From positions 1 to 64,000 of the forward strand of contig CAZFEF010000001.1 in assembly GCA_964517555.1 (NCBI GenBank): a DNA stretch of 64,000 nucleotides, read 5' to 3'. Both the position numbers and the translations under genes were made by a program. The notes below the pieces were generated by a model, which saw only the letters and a program-made list of their open reading frames with translations, was not told the DNA's origin and did not search any database. Each line of letters opens with the position of its first letter. Position 1 is the first letter of the stretch. Below, piece after piece: positions 34,996 to 44,301 of the stretch. The stretch comes from DAONDZ01 sp964517555. GTDB lineage: Bacteria; Patescibacteriota; Patescibacteriia; Patescibacteriales; UBA12465.

Positions 34996-36927
34996 ATGAT
35001 TGGTAGAATCTTGCGTTATCTAGGTTTGGCGATTTTAATCTTTTTGGGGATATTTTTAATTTTAAACCTACCCTTGATTTTTGGCGCTCCTCGACTATAT
35101 CAATCGGCTTTGGCCGGCAAACGTAATTTGGAAGAAGCGGCCACGGCTTTGGGGAATAAAGATTTTGTGGCTGCCTCCGAAGCGGCTGATAGAGCTAGTG
35201 GCAACTTTTCTAATTGCTCTAAGGTGATTGATGATTTTCGTGATCATAAATTTTGGCGAAATTTTAGCTATTCTCAAGATGCCTTATCAGAATGGGAATA
35301 TCTTTTAAAAACTGCCGAGGTGCTTAGTCGGGCCGTGGCTCGTGGTTCCTTAGTGGCTGAAAAGATTGATACTGTTTTGGCGGCAGAATCCGGCAAGAGC
35401 TTTAACGATTTGTCTGATTCCAGGCGGCGAGAAATATTGCGTTTGCTTTATGAATCCGGACCGGAACTAAACGGATTGAAGGCTGATGTTGATTTGGCGG
35501 CGATGGATCTTCGTCAAGTTTCTGGGCAGGGATTTTTAGGGATATTGAAAGGACAGATAGCCATGGTGCGGGACAAGCTAATTATGGGCTCGCAAATGCT
35601 TAGCCAGGGGCTGGTTTTATCCCAGATATTGCCCCAATCCGCCGGCTACCCCCAAGCTACTAATTATTTAGTAATTCTGCAAAACAGTGATGAATTGCGG
35701 CCAACCGGCGGCTTCATCGGAACTCTAGGGGTGATGCAGGTTAAAAATGGTCAGATTTCTTCTATTCAGACTCATGATTCTTATCATTTAGATATGCCAG
35801 CTTCGGTTAATCCCAATTTTAAGGTTGTGCCTCCTTGGCCGATTAAGAAGTATATGAAGGTAGAGAACTGGTATTTGCGTGATGCTAATTGGTCTCCGGA
35901 TTGGCCAACCAGCGCTAAACAAATTGAATGGGCCTATAAAACTGAAGCGCCGTTTAGCGACGATCCTACCATTAATCCGGCTCCAAACTTTGATGGTGTT
36001 TTGGCTGTGACCCCCGAGATGGTTACTGATCTACTGGGTATTGTCGGCCCAATCACTGTCGACGGACAAGAATATAATCAGGGTAATTTTGTTGAGCTCT
36101 TACAATATGAAGTAGAGATGGCTTACCGTGAACGAGGCGAATCCCAATGGGACCGCAAGAAAGTGGTGGGTGAAATATTCGGCGTACTCAAAGAACGTCT
36201 ATTTAATTTGCCCTCCAGTCGCTATCCGGAATTATTACAGGTTTTAAGCTCCAGCATTTATCAAAAAGATATTTTAGTTTATTTTAACGATCGCTCCTTG
36301 CAAAATATCGCGCGTAATTTGGGTTGGAGCGGGGAAGTGAAGTCGGCGACCGGCGACTATCTGTTTGTGGTTGACTCTAATTTAGCGGCTTTCAAAACTG
36401 ATCGTGTGATGGAAAAAACTATCAGATATTCCTTAATAGAAAAAGATGACGGTCTCTATGCTAAGGTGCGAATCGATTATCGTCATGGTGGCGGTTTTGA
36501 TTGGAAGACCACGCGTTATCGAAGCTACACTAGAATTTATGTGCCCCAAGGATCGAAACTGCTAAAATCATCTGGCTATGTCGACGGTAGCTTGGAAGTT
36601 AAGGATGATAATTTTGATGACATTTCTAAGAGCAAAACTTATTTTGGCGCTTTCTTATCCATCGAGCCCGGCGAAGAAGGGTATCTGGAGTTTGAATATC
36701 AGTTGCCAATTAGCGTCTATAACCAAGTACAGTCTGGCGACTACAACTTATTAGTCCAGAAACAGCCAGGCAATCGAGCTAGATCATTGGATGTTGATTT
36801 GGACTTTTCGGCTGATATTGATTCTTTTTCCGGATCCTATAATCAAATGGATAGCTCTAGCGGTGGTCGCTTAGAGGCGGTTTCTGATTTAGGGGCCGAT
36901 CAAGATTTAAGCTTAAAATTTGACTAA
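34996..36927 (+). CDS. DUF4012 surface protein, paralog 2
   Basis: 643 aa. Short N-terminus, membrane helix (LGLAILIFLGIFLILNLPLIF), helical region, then the DUF4012 core YLVILQNSDELRPTGGFIGT, DANWSPDWPTSAKQIEW, DGVLAVTPEMVTDLL, paralogous to 25566. It lacks the long basic cytoplasmic region of paralog 1. Surface-exposed; exact role unknown. Confidence 0.82.
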   Translation: MIGRILRYLGLAILIFLGIFLILNLPLIFGAPRLYQSALAGKRNLEEAATALGNKDFVAASEAADRASGNFSNCSKVIDDFRDHKFWRNFSYSQDALSEWEYLLKTAEVLSRAVARGSLVAEKIDTVLAAESGKSFNDLSDSRRREILRLLYESGPELNGLKADVDLAAMDLRQVSGQGFLGILKGQIAMVRDKLIMGSQMLSQGLVLSQILPQSAGYPQATNYLVILQNSDELRPTGGFIGTLGVMQVKNGQISSIQTHDSYHLDMPASVNPNFKVVPPWPIKKYMKVENWYLRDANWSPDWPTSAKQIEWAYKTEAPFSDDPTINPAPNFDGVLAVTPEMVTDLLGIVGPITVDGQEYNQGNFVELLQYEVEMAYRERGESQWDRKKVVGEIFGVLKERLFNLPSSRYPELLQVLSSSIYQKDILVYFNDRSLQNIARNLGWSGEVKSATGDYLFVVDSNLAAFKTDRVMEKTIRYSLIEKDDGLYAKVRIDYRHGGGFDWKTTRYRSYTRIYVPQGSKLLKSSGYVDGSLEVKDDNFDDISKSKTYFGAFLSIEPGEEGYLEFEYQLPISVYNQVQSGDYNLLVQKQPGNRARSLDVDLDFSADIDSFSGSYNQMDSSSGGRLEAVSDLGADQDLSLKFD

Positions 36928-36943
36928 ATTTGACTTATTTTTT

Positions 36944-36976
36944 AGCCATCGGCTACTTGACGCCGATGGCTTTTTT
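36944..36976 (+). terminator. Rho-independent terminator
   Basis: AGCCATCGGC (36944-36953) pairs with GCCGATGGCT (36962-36971), followed by TTTTT. Ends the HTH/DUF4012 transcript. Confidence 0.93.
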
Positions 36977-36992
36977 GTATCGTTTTTGCCTA

Positions 36993-37021
36993 TTGACATC
37001 TTTCTTGATAAATGATAATTA
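36993..37021 (+). promoter_or_regulatory. Promoter of the TPR-protein gene
   Basis: TTGACA at 36993-36998; possible -10 elements are GATAAT (37014-37019, spacer 15) or TAATTA (37016-37021, spacer 17). The gene at 37079 therefore has its own transcript. Confidence 0.6.
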
Positions 37022-37078
37022 TAAGGGTCATGTTATTTGACAATAAATCAAATTCAGTTCAACCAATACTTACAAGCT

Positions 37079-37855
37079 ATGAAAGTTAAACATCTTGTGC
37101 TGCTGTTGTCGGTGTTTGTGATTCCGACTTTGGTCTTAGGACAGAAGACTAAGACTGAGAAATCCGATTCCCTGGCCTTCTTCAAAGAGATCCAGGTGAA
37201 ATACCAGAAACTGCAAAAAGATCTGAGCGAAAGCCAGATCAAGAACGGTTTCCTTTACACCACCTTGGCCGTGGAAAAATACAGCCAGGAGAAATACGGA
37301 GTAGCCATCGAGTATGCTGATAGCGCCATTCAGTTGGGGCAGGGCGGCTTCGCCCTGGAGATCAAGGGCCGGAGCTATTTTGCCCTCAATCGCTTCAAGG
37401 ATGCCGCTGAAACACTGGAAGAATCGGTCGTGCTTACGCCGGGATATTTGAATAACTACATCTTAGGGGTGAGCTATTACAAGATTAGCCCGACCAAGAA
37501 TGCGACCAGGATCATCGACGCCATGCTGGCGGCTCAGAAATTTCGGGCTGATACCATGAGTTATTACTATCTTGGTCGCAGTTATTATGAGATCGAAAAC
37601 TACGAGCTCTCAGCCGCGGCCTTCGAGACTTTGCTCACCTTTCAGAGGAGCTACGAAGTATTCTTCAGTTGCGGATTGGCCTATTATGCCATTCAGAAGT
37701 ACGACAAGGCCGTTGACAAGCTGCAGGCCGCTTATCGGATTAAAGACGTCGATCCTGTCCTGCTGAAGGCCTATGCGGTATCCCTGATCCGCACCGATCG
37801 CCTGGAGCAGGGCGAGAAGATACTCAAGGAACTGATTAAACTCAAAAAGACATAA
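37079..37855 (+). CDS. Secreted TPR-repeat protein, Bacteroidota-like
   Basis: 258 aa from ATG 37079. Signal peptide MKVKHLVLLLSVFVIPTLVL ending in G-Q, the form common in Bacteroidota. The mature part is built of TPR-like helices (EKYGVAIEYADSAIQLGQGG; YYLGRSYYEIENYELSAAAF; AYYAIQKYDKAVDKLQAAYR). Base use is markedly richer in G+C and in CTG, GCC and ATC codons than its neighbours. Flanked by its own promoter and a double hairpin terminator, i.e. a self-contained cassette. Likely acquired horizontally; function unknown, protein-protein contact is probable. Confidence 0.75.
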   Translation: MKVKHLVLLLSVFVIPTLVLGQKTKTEKSDSLAFFKEIQVKYQKLQKDLSESQIKNGFLYTTLAVEKYSQEKYGVAIEYADSAIQLGQGGFALEIKGRSYFALNRFKDAAETLEESVVLTPGYLNNYILGVSYYKISPTKNATRIIDAMLAAQKFRADTMSYYYLGRSYYEIENYELSAAAFETLLTFQRSYEVFFSCGLAYYAIQKYDKAVDKLQAAYRIKDVDPVLLKAYAVSLIRTDRLEQGEKILKELIKLKKT

Positions 37856-37903
37856 GGACCGCCAAGGTCCGCAAAAAAAGCCTGGAACCAACCGGGCTTT
37901 TTG
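37856..37903 (+). terminator. Double hairpin terminator after the TPR gene
   Basis: A small hairpin (GGACC 37856-37860 with GGTCC 37866-37870) is followed by AAAAAAGCCTGG (37874-37885) pairing with CCGGGCTTTTT (37892-37902), loop AACCAA. Confidence 0.85.
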
Positions 37904-37952
37904 ATTTGGGTTATTTTTGCTATAATATTAGAGTAATTATTTCTTATAATTT

Positions 37953-39332
37953 ATGCTGATCAAAAGACTTTGGTTGGGATTGTCAGTGTTGTTTTTTGTT
38001 TCCAGCCTGATGGTTTTAGCTCTGGCTCCTTGGCACCTATTTTGGGTCCTAATTTTTTGGGGCATAGTTTTGGTGTTGGGTGTTTTTACTATTAAGCCCG
38101 AATGGGCCCTGTATCTTTTAATTCTATTTTTACCTTGGATAAACTGGAGTTTTACCTTGGGAGGGTTTAGCGTTTCTTTCCCCGAAATTTTAGGAATCTT
38201 GGCTTTGATTGCCTTTTTTCTGCAAAAAGTCTTTCTTTGGGCTCGAGGTCAAGCAGATTGGTCCAAAGTTCGCTGGCCGCTACTTCTGCCATTTTTGTTA
38301 TTTTTAATCGCCGCCGTTATTTCCAGTTTTGCCGGCGATTATATCTTGTTTTCTTTTTGGTACAGCGTCCGCTGGATTTTATTTTTTTACTTAGCTTATA
38401 TTTTCTTTCCCTACAACGTTATTGCCGACGGCGACAAGTTGCGTCGAGCAATTATCTTTCTAGTGATCTCAGGATTATTAGTAGCTTTAATGGGCGTAGT
38501 TTCTCTCTATTACCAAGATTGGTATAACGCTTTCTTTCGAGTCCAACCGATCGCTATTTTTGGTATTTATCCGTTAGGGTATAATCATAATTTGATCGCT
38601 GAATTTTTAGTGATCGTCACTTTCTTCATCTTGGCTTTAAAGTATTGGTACAAATCGTTAAGGGCTAGGCGCTTGCTTGATGTTCTGTTTGTTTTTTTGC
38701 TAGTAGTTACAGTGGCCACTTTTTCTCGAACCGCTTGGCTCGTCGTCGGCCTGGAACTAGCTATTTATTTTTTCATTGATAATTTCTATATCCATTCCCG
38801 CACTTGGAACGCTAAGCAAATTATTATGATTATCGTTATTGGCTTGTTAGTGCTTTTACCTTTTATCTCTCGCATGAATCAACTGCAGGCCAATAATCTC
38901 AGCTCTACCGAAAATCGATGGCTACTGACTGAAATCTCAATCTCAGCTTTTGTCATTCGTCCGATGGTCGGCTTTGGACCTGGCATGTTTGTTAATTTGG
39001 TATCGGACAATGTTCGTTTCGGGGCTAAGTATGGCGATCCGCTCGATTCTCATGGGGTGGGGCAGAAGGTTTTGGCTGAGATGGGATCGCTGGGGGTGTT
39101 GGCTTTTATCTTCTTTATCTGGTCTATCGCCGTCTATTTGATCCGTCCTCTAAAGATTTATAAAAACGAAAAAAGATTGCTTTTACCGCTAGCTGTCGGC
39201 GCTTTAGGTGGGATTGCTTATCAATTTTTTAATACTTCTTATTACAAAGGCAAGTTGTGGGTGCCGGTGACCTTGGCCCTGGTAGCTATGGCCTTGGTTA
39301 CTGAAAAGTATCGCCGATTGGCGAATAAATAA
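37953..39332 (+). CDS. O-antigen ligase / Wzy-like polysaccharide polymerase
   Basis: 459 aa with about 11-12 hydrophobic helices and a long extracytoplasmic loop late in the chain containing FVIRPMVGFGPGMFVNLV and DSHGVGQKVLAEMGSLGVL, the Wzy_C/O-antigen-ligase region; FSRTAWLVVGLELA precedes it. Joins or polymerises lipid-linked glycan units at the membrane. It leads a polysaccharide gene group together with the next two glycosyltransferases. Confidence 0.82.
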   Translation: MLIKRLWLGLSVLFFVSSLMVLALAPWHLFWVLIFWGIVLVLGVFTIKPEWALYLLILFLPWINWSFTLGGFSVSFPEILGILALIAFFLQKVFLWARGQADWSKVRWPLLLPFLLFLIAAVISSFAGDYILFSFWYSVRWILFFYLAYIFFPYNVIADGDKLRRAIIFLVISGLLVALMGVVSLYYQDWYNAFFRVQPIAIFGIYPLGYNHNLIAEFLVIVTFFILALKYWYKSLRARRLLDVLFVFLLVVTVATFSRTAWLVVGLELAIYFFIDNFYIHSRTWNAKQIIMIIVIGLLVLLPFISRMNQLQANNLSSTENRWLLTEISISAFVIRPMVGFGPGMFVNLVSDNVRFGAKYGDPLDSHGVGQKVLAEMGSLGVLAFIFFIWSIAVYLIRPLKIYKNEKRLLLPLAVGALGGIAYQFFNTSYYKGKLWVPVTLALVAMALVTEKYRRLANK

Positions 39333-39333
39333 T

Positions 39334-40422
39334 ATGGCTGAGAAGATTAAGATTGCTTATATCATTCCTTCGTTAGATGCCGGCGGTGCCGAGCGTTTTA
39401 TTTTAGATTTGATAAAAAATTTGGATCGAGAAAAATTTGCCCCGTCCTTGATACTTTTTGATCACGGTGGTTTTTTTATGGAAGAAGCTTTGGCTTTAGA
39501 GATTCCGGTTTATACCCTCAAAAAAAGGTGGAAGTTTGATCCGATTAATTTTTTGATGTTGATTTTTCGTTTGCGCCACTTGAGGCCAGATATCGTCCAT
39601 ACGCAATTGGGCGGCGATATTTATGGTCGGTTGGCCGCTAAGATTTTAAAGATCAAGGGGATTATTTCTACTGAGCAGAATGTTAATTTGCATGAAGGTA
39701 GTTTGTATAATTTATTAAAGACCTTTACGGGTCGGTTCGCTCAATATGTGGTAGCTATCTCGGGGGCAGTCAAGGATGACTTAATGAAGCGTTATCAAGT
39801 GCCGGAAAGCAAGGTTCGGATTATTTACAACGGGTTAGATTTAGATAAATTTCAGGGCGAGCCTTATCACCGCCAACCAGGGGAGGCGGTCATTTTCGGC
39901 AGCGTCGGTCGTTTGAGCCAGCAAAAGAATTTTGGTTCGCTGATCGAATCTTTGTCACTTTTGCGCGATCGTAATTTTTTGTGCCTGATTGCCGGTAGCG
40001 GTGAGTTGCGTCCGGTTTTAGAAAAACAAATTCGTGATTTTAATTTAGGAGAGAAGATAAAGCTGGTAGGCCTGCAAAAAGATGTCAGTAGTTTCTTGGG
40101 GCAATTAGATTTTTTTATTCTGCCGTCTCTCTGGGAAGGGTTGGGTATTGTCTTGTTGGAGGCCGGATTGAAAGGTTTGCCAATCTTGGCTTCACGAGTT
40201 GATGGTATTAAGGAAATTATCCAAGACCAAAAAACCGGCATTCTATTTGATCCGCAAGATATTGGGGACATGGCCGAAAAAATTGAATATGCTTTTTCTC
40301 ATATTGATGCGGCTGAATTCCGTTCTCTGGGCGAGAGACTACAGGAAGATATTCGAGAACGATTTGATATCCGACGTATCGCCGGTGAATATCAATTGTT
40401 GTACTATGATTTAATCCATTAA
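39334..40422 (+). CDS. Glycosyltransferase family 4
   Basis: 362 aa, GT-B. IPSLDAGGAERFILDLIKNL at the N-terminus, VAISGAVKDDLMKRY, IYNGLD, VGRLSQQKNF and the donor-site FFILPSLWEGLGIVLLEAGLKG with EX7E. Adds sugars to the surface glycan made with its neighbours; starts 1 bp after the Wzy-like stop codon and ends 2 bp before the next gene. Confidence 0.92.
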   Translation: MAEKIKIAYIIPSLDAGGAERFILDLIKNLDREKFAPSLILFDHGGFFMEEALALEIPVYTLKKRWKFDPINFLMLIFRLRHLRPDIVHTQLGGDIYGRLAAKILKIKGIISTEQNVNLHEGSLYNLLKTFTGRFAQYVVAISGAVKDDLMKRYQVPESKVRIIYNGLDLDKFQGEPYHRQPGEAVIFGSVGRLSQQKNFGSLIESLSLLRDRNFLCLIAGSGELRPVLEKQIRDFNLGEKIKLVGLQKDVSSFLGQLDFFILPSLWEGLGIVLLEAGLKGLPILASRVDGIKEIIQDQKTGILFDPQDIGDMAEKIEYAFSHIDAAEFRSLGERLQEDIRERFDIRRIAGEYQLLYYDLIH

Positions 40423-40424
40423 CT

Positions 40425-41648
40425 ATGCGTATTTTGGAAGTGAACAAATTTCATTATCTTCGTGGCGGCGCGGAAAAATATTTTCTCGATATCAGCGAAC
40501 GCTTACAGCAAGAAGGCCATCAAGTGGCTGTTTTTTCCATGGTTCATCCTAAAAATCTTCCTAGTCCCTGGGAAAAGTATTTTGTTTCTCGCATTAGTTT
40601 TAACGAGGGCGGGTTAAGGGACAAATTGATTGCCCCTGGTAGAATTATTTACAGCCAAGAAGCCAAGAAGAAATTTGAAAAATTGGTTAACGATTTTAAA
40701 CCAGATGTCATTCACATCCACAATATCTATCATCAGTTATCACCCTCGATATTAGATGTTGCCAAGAAGCATAAGATTCCCGTTGTCATGCATTTACATG
40801 ATTATAAATTAATTTGCCCCAACTATCAGCTTTTCACTCATAACCAGATCTGCTATCAATGCCGGGGAGGGAAGTACTATAACGCTGTTAAGCGCTGTTG
40901 TTTTAAAAATTCAGTACTCATGAGTTCGTTGGTAATGACTGAGATGTATTTGCATCATCGGATTTGGAAAATCTATGAAAAAAATATCTCGGTTTATATC
41001 GCCCCCAGTCGTTTTATGAAAGACACTTGCGTTTCCTTTGGGGTGCCAGCAGAAAGGGTCAAGGTTTTATATAATTTTATTGACACTCCTATTTCCAGAG
41101 AGCTACCACAACCCCGCGGTGATTATTTATTATATTTTGGTCGCCTTTCCAAGGAGAAGGGGATTGATATTTTGCTTCAGGCATTAACCCAGACTAACGA
41201 TCAGTCTATTTTAAAGATTGCCGGTAGTGGTCCGGAGGAAAAGAGATTAAAAAAGTTAATGGCTGACTTGCAACTAGAAAACAGAGTAGAGTTCCTCGGA
41301 AATCTAAGCCAAAAAGAATTAAAACCATTAATTAAAGAAGCTCGAGCCATTATTATTCCTTCTTTGTGGCTCGAGAATATGCCTTTTAGTTTGTTGGAGT
41401 CATTAGCCTTGGGCAAGGTGGTAATTGCGGCTAAGACTGGAGGACTGGGCGAATTGATTAAGCCCGGTATCACTGGTTTTTTGTTTGAAAGAGCTGATAG
41501 TCTTGATTTAGCTAAGCAGATTGATAAGCTCAGCGAGGTTCGTCTGGATTTTATGGGGCAAAAGGCTAAGCAGCTGGTAACTGATTTAACCCTGGAGCAT
41601 CATTCTCGGGAATTATTAAAGATTTTTGAGAATTTGGCTCATAAATAG
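40425..41648 (+). CDS. Glycosyltransferase family 4
   Basis: 407 aa, GT-B. FHYLRGGAEKYFLDISERL, HIHNIYHQLSPSIL, HLHDYKLICPNYQLF with a Cys-rich insert (CPNYQ...CYQCRGGKYYNAVKRCC) seen in a subset of GT4 enzymes, YFGRLSKEKGIDILL and AIIIPSLWLENMPFSLLESLALG. Third gene of the polysaccharide group. Confidence 0.92.
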   Translation: MRILEVNKFHYLRGGAEKYFLDISERLQQEGHQVAVFSMVHPKNLPSPWEKYFVSRISFNEGGLRDKLIAPGRIIYSQEAKKKFEKLVNDFKPDVIHIHNIYHQLSPSILDVAKKHKIPVVMHLHDYKLICPNYQLFTHNQICYQCRGGKYYNAVKRCCFKNSVLMSSLVMTEMYLHHRIWKIYEKNISVYIAPSRFMKDTCVSFGVPAERVKVLYNFIDTPISRELPQPRGDYLLYFGRLSKEKGIDILLQALTQTNDQSILKIAGSGPEEKRLKKLMADLQLENRVEFLGNLSQKELKPLIKEARAIIIPSLWLENMPFSLLESLALGKVVIAAKTGGLGELIKPGITGFLFERADSLDLAKQIDKLSEVRLDFMGQKAKQLVTDLTLEHHSRELLKIFENLAHK

Positions 41649-41678
41649 AGCTAATTTAAGAAATATAGAAATTTTTTT

Positions 41679-41708
41679 AAAATGGCACCAAAATTAGCCA
41701 TTTTGTTC
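41679..41708 (+). terminator. Weak terminator after the glycosyltransferases
   Basis: AAAATGGC (41679-41686) pairs with GCCATTTT (41697-41704), 10-nt loop, followed by GTTCTT. Confidence 0.6.
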
Positions 41709-41710
41709 TT

Positions 41711-41777
41711 ATATTGACAAATTTTTATTGATGTGTTATATTATTGACATCAATAAAAAAATGTGTTAAATTATAAT
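41711..41777 (+). promoter_or_regulatory. Tandem promoters in a 30-bp duplication with an inverted repeat
   Basis: Two TTGACA boxes at 41714-41719 and 41744-41749 lie exactly 30 bp apart, each with a -10-like element 17 bp on (TATATT 41737-41742; TAAATT 41767-41772, with TATAAT at 41772-41777). ATGTGTTA recurs at the same 30-bp offset (41731 and 41761). A perfect 13-bp inverted repeat, TTTTTATTGATGT (41722-41734) with ACATCAATAAAAA (41747-41759), overlaps both. Probably a strong, regulated promoter for the secreted protein at 41823. Confidence 0.65.
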
Positions 41778-41822
41778 GTTTTATAAACTAAAACGTCATT
41801 AATTAATTTTTTCTAAAATAAT

Positions 41823-43181
41823 ATGAAAAAAGTATTACTAGCATTCTTGGTTACTATTTTAGGCCTAGGTGCCGCTGCTTTACCGGGCGACTCTAAGGTC
41901 CGTTCTTATTATTCCGGCGATGCCATCACTTATCGTGATACAGTTATTGCCGCTAGCACCAACAGCGACAGCTTGGAGGTTTTCAAGTTGACTGGCGGAG
42001 AATTAGTGAAATTCGTAGACGTCAAACCTTTTGACTCTCGTTTTAACCGCTACGACAGTTTTTATGATGTCAAATTAAACGAAGAAGGGGGCCGTTTATA
42101 CGCCTACGCTATTTCTGGCTTTTCTTTGTATAAATACGATATCACTAGCTTAACTTCGGCTGATTTAGTGAAAAAGAACACTAATACTTATTGGGAATGG
42201 TATAACCGGGTTGATAAATTCGGTAATGAAATCGTTACTATTTCCGCTCGCGGAGTGAAGGTTTATAATTCCACTTTAGATGTGGTTGATTCCTACGACA
42301 TTAAAAATGATGTGCCTTATAACATCCGCTCCAATAATACTAACCAATATATCTTCAACATCAAAAATACTGAAATTGAAGTTTTCGATCGCGTTAGTCG
42401 CTCGGTAGTCAACCGTTTGCAGGTTAACTATCGTAGCGGTAATGGCAATCGTAATCTATATTTCGATTCTTTAGATGAAGCCGTTTATGTCGTTGACGAT
42501 TTAAGCGCTAAGAAGATCGACTTTAACTCCGGTGCTATTTTGGGACGCTTTGAACACTCTGGCAACCCTGGCTATGATGCCACCTCTATCGGAAATGAGT
42601 ATTTATATTTCTCTAATGGTATCGGTGTAGTTAAATTGAATAAGAGTAATATGAAAGTAGTTGACTCCCAAAGAACTGGCGGTATTGCCGGTACTGAGGG
42701 TTGGGCCATGGGAATGAAGGTTGTCTCTAATTCTTCTGGAGAAAAGGTTGTAGTCTTTAATAATTCCACTGTTTTAATCCTAGATGGTAGCTTGCGCAAG
42801 TTAGCTGCCTTCCGGGCTGATGAAGATAATCGTGAGTTAGTAAAAGAGAATATGTATCTCCGGGTTAATACTGTATCGGCTCAAACCAATACTAGAATAC
42901 TATTATCCGGTGGTGGCTATTTACCGGGCGAGACATTAAATGTCTCTTTCGGTTCCGGCTCTAAGCTAACTTTTATCGCTGACGAGAATGGTCGTTTTCA
43001 GAAGGAGATAACCGTTCCTGGCGTTTCTTCTGAGGCTTGGGTTCAGGCGGTGAGCGCCGCCCAGGTTCAGACCGGGGATGCCAGTGCCGTTGTGGCTCAT
43101 GAAAGAGTGGATATCAAGGTTGTCGGCGAAAAGTCCAAATTGAGTTATAGCACTGCTTTTGAGATTACCACTACTAATTAA
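41823..43181 (+). CDS. Secreted beta-propeller-like surface protein
   Basis: 452 aa. Signal peptide MKKVLLAFLVTILGLGAAA. Residues about 30-345 contain repeated short beta-strand units (LEVFKLTGGELVKFVDV; VKVYNSTLDVVDSYDI; IEVFDRVSRSVVNRLQV; GVVKLNKSNMKVVDSQ), suggesting a propeller of about six or seven blades. The C-terminal 100 residues look like an Ig-like carbohydrate- or adhesion-type domain (ILLSGGGYLPGETLNVSF). No anchor is visible. Own strong tandem promoter and 140-nt leader. Function unknown; S-layer or adhesin-like is a guess. Confidence 0.65.
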   Translation: MKKVLLAFLVTILGLGAAALPGDSKVRSYYSGDAITYRDTVIAASTNSDSLEVFKLTGGELVKFVDVKPFDSRFNRYDSFYDVKLNEEGGRLYAYAISGFSLYKYDITSLTSADLVKKNTNTYWEWYNRVDKFGNEIVTISARGVKVYNSTLDVVDSYDIKNDVPYNIRSNNTNQYIFNIKNTEIEVFDRVSRSVVNRLQVNYRSGNGNRNLYFDSLDEAVYVVDDLSAKKIDFNSGAILGRFEHSGNPGYDATSIGNEYLYFSNGIGVVKLNKSNMKVVDSQRTGGIAGTEGWAMGMKVVSNSSGEKVVVFNNSTVLILDGSLRKLAAFRADEDNRELVKENMYLRVNTVSAQTNTRILLSGGGYLPGETLNVSFGSGSKLTFIADENGRFQKEITVPGVSSEAWVQAVSAAQVQTGDASAVVAHERVDIKVVGEKSKLSYSTAFEITTTN

Positions 43182-43217
43182 TTACTAAAATTAGATATTT
43201 GTGTTATAATATAGTTA

Positions 43218-43275
43218 GCCTCTAATTATATTATAATTCTCGAGGCGGTTGGCTTGTTTAACATGGGCCAACCGC
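43218..43275 (+). promoter_or_regulatory. Two competing stem-loops upstream of the Wzz-like gene
   Basis: GCCTC (43218-43222) plus AT-rich inner arms pairs with GAGGC (43242-43246), while GCGGTTGGC (43245-43253) pairs perfectly with GCCAACCGC (43267-43275). The stems share bases 43245-43246, so they compete at their junction. A TATAAT lies at 43205-43210. No U-tract; a structured leader or short attenuator is possible. Confidence 0.5.
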
Positions 43276-43288
43276 GTCGTCTACTTAT

Positions 43289-44080
43289 ATGGAGTTTGAA
43301 AAATTACTCAAAAGAAAAAAAGGAACTATCTTTACTTGGCTTTTAATCTTTTTGGTTATCGGCGCTCTGGTAACCTTTTCCCAAACTTTCAAATATGGCG
43401 CTAAGTCTAGATTGTTAGTCATCCAAGAAGGAGCTAGTGGCGTTGATCCTTTCGCCGTTTCTCGCTCAGTGGAATATCTCAGCGGCCTATTGTCTGACGT
43501 TACCTATTCCAACTCTTTTTATAACATGGTTTTGGATTCTGGTTTTAATATTGACCGCGCTTATTTCGATGGCGATTCTATTAAGCAGTTAAAGGTTTGG
43601 CAGAGAACTATCAGCGCTCGTTCTGTGGCCGATACTGGTTTTATCAATATCACCATTTATCATCCTAGCAGCTATCAGGCTAAACAGATAGCTTTGGCCG
43701 TTAATAATGTTTTAATGACGCAGAACTCTGTCTATCAAGGGATTGGTAGTTCGGTCAAAGTGACCGTGGTCGATGAGCCAATGGTATCGCGTTATCCCAT
43801 CCAACCGAATTTACCGATTAATCTTGGTCTGTCTGTAGTGTTAGGTCTAGCTTTAGGATTTATCTATATTTATATCTTTCCGGAGGAGAAATATGATATG
43901 AGCTTGTTCAAGAAGCGCTCTCGGAGAGCCAAGGGGGTCCAGCCAAATTTGGAGACAAATTTTTTAAACTATAACGAAGTTAATCCTCGCGAGGGAGGGT
44001 ATCAAGAAACTGGTATCTCGGAAAACGATGAAGATTTCGATATCGAAGGCCAAGGAAACATCAGAAATGTATTGAAATAA
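43289..44080 (+). CDS. Wzz/capsular polysaccharide chain-length-like membrane protein
   Basis: 263 aa. N-terminal membrane helix (IFTWLLIFLVIGALVTFSQTF), an extracytoplasmic alpha/beta region (KSRLLVIQEGASGVDPFAVS; IHHPSSYQAKQIALAVNNVL-like segment), a second helix (INLGLSVVLGLALGFIYIYIF) and a charged cytoplasmic tail. This is the Wzz/polysaccharide co-polymerase topology without a kinase domain. It would set glycan chain length with the Wzy-like protein at 37953. Confidence 0.78.
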   Translation: MEFEKLLKRKKGTIFTWLLIFLVIGALVTFSQTFKYGAKSRLLVIQEGASGVDPFAVSRSVEYLSGLLSDVTYSNSFYNMVLDSGFNIDRAYFDGDSIKQLKVWQRTISARSVADTGFINITIYHPSSYQAKQIALAVNNVLMTQNSVYQGIGSSVKVTVVDEPMVSRYPIQPNLPINLGLSVVLGLALGFIYIYIFPEEKYDMSLFKKRSRRAKGVQPNLETNFLNYNEVNPREGGYQETGISENDEDFDIEGQGNIRNVLK

Positions 44081-44096
44081 AAGACTTAGAATAGAC

Positions 44097-44123
44097 AAAA
44101 ACCCCAGTAAAAATGGGGTTTTT
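44097..44123 (+). terminator. Rho-independent terminator
   Basis: AAAAACCCCA (44097-44106) pairs with TGGGGTTTTT (44114-44123). Separates the polysaccharide genes from the next cassette. Confidence 0.92.
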
Positions 44124-44142
44124 GTGTACCATCGACAAACTA

Positions 44143-44274
44143 TTGACACTTATAATTATTTATGCTATTATATACAGTTATTGTTCTTTAACTACGTTTT
44201 CATGTTTATATCCTTGGTTTAAGGTTAGCTATCTCCCAAGTCTCTATTTATTGGAGGTTTAGGAGATAGTTAAC
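44143..44274 (+). promoter_or_regulatory. Promoter and structured leader of the beta-barrel-like gene
   Basis: TTGACA (44143-44148), 17-bp spacer, TATTAT (44166-44171), then a leader of about 120 nt with GTTAGCTATCTCC (44224-44236) pairing with GGAGATAGTTAAC (44262-44274), one mismatch, 25-nt loop. Confidence 0.72.
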
Positions 44275-44301
44275 TATTATAAACCACAAAAATCATATAG
44301 C

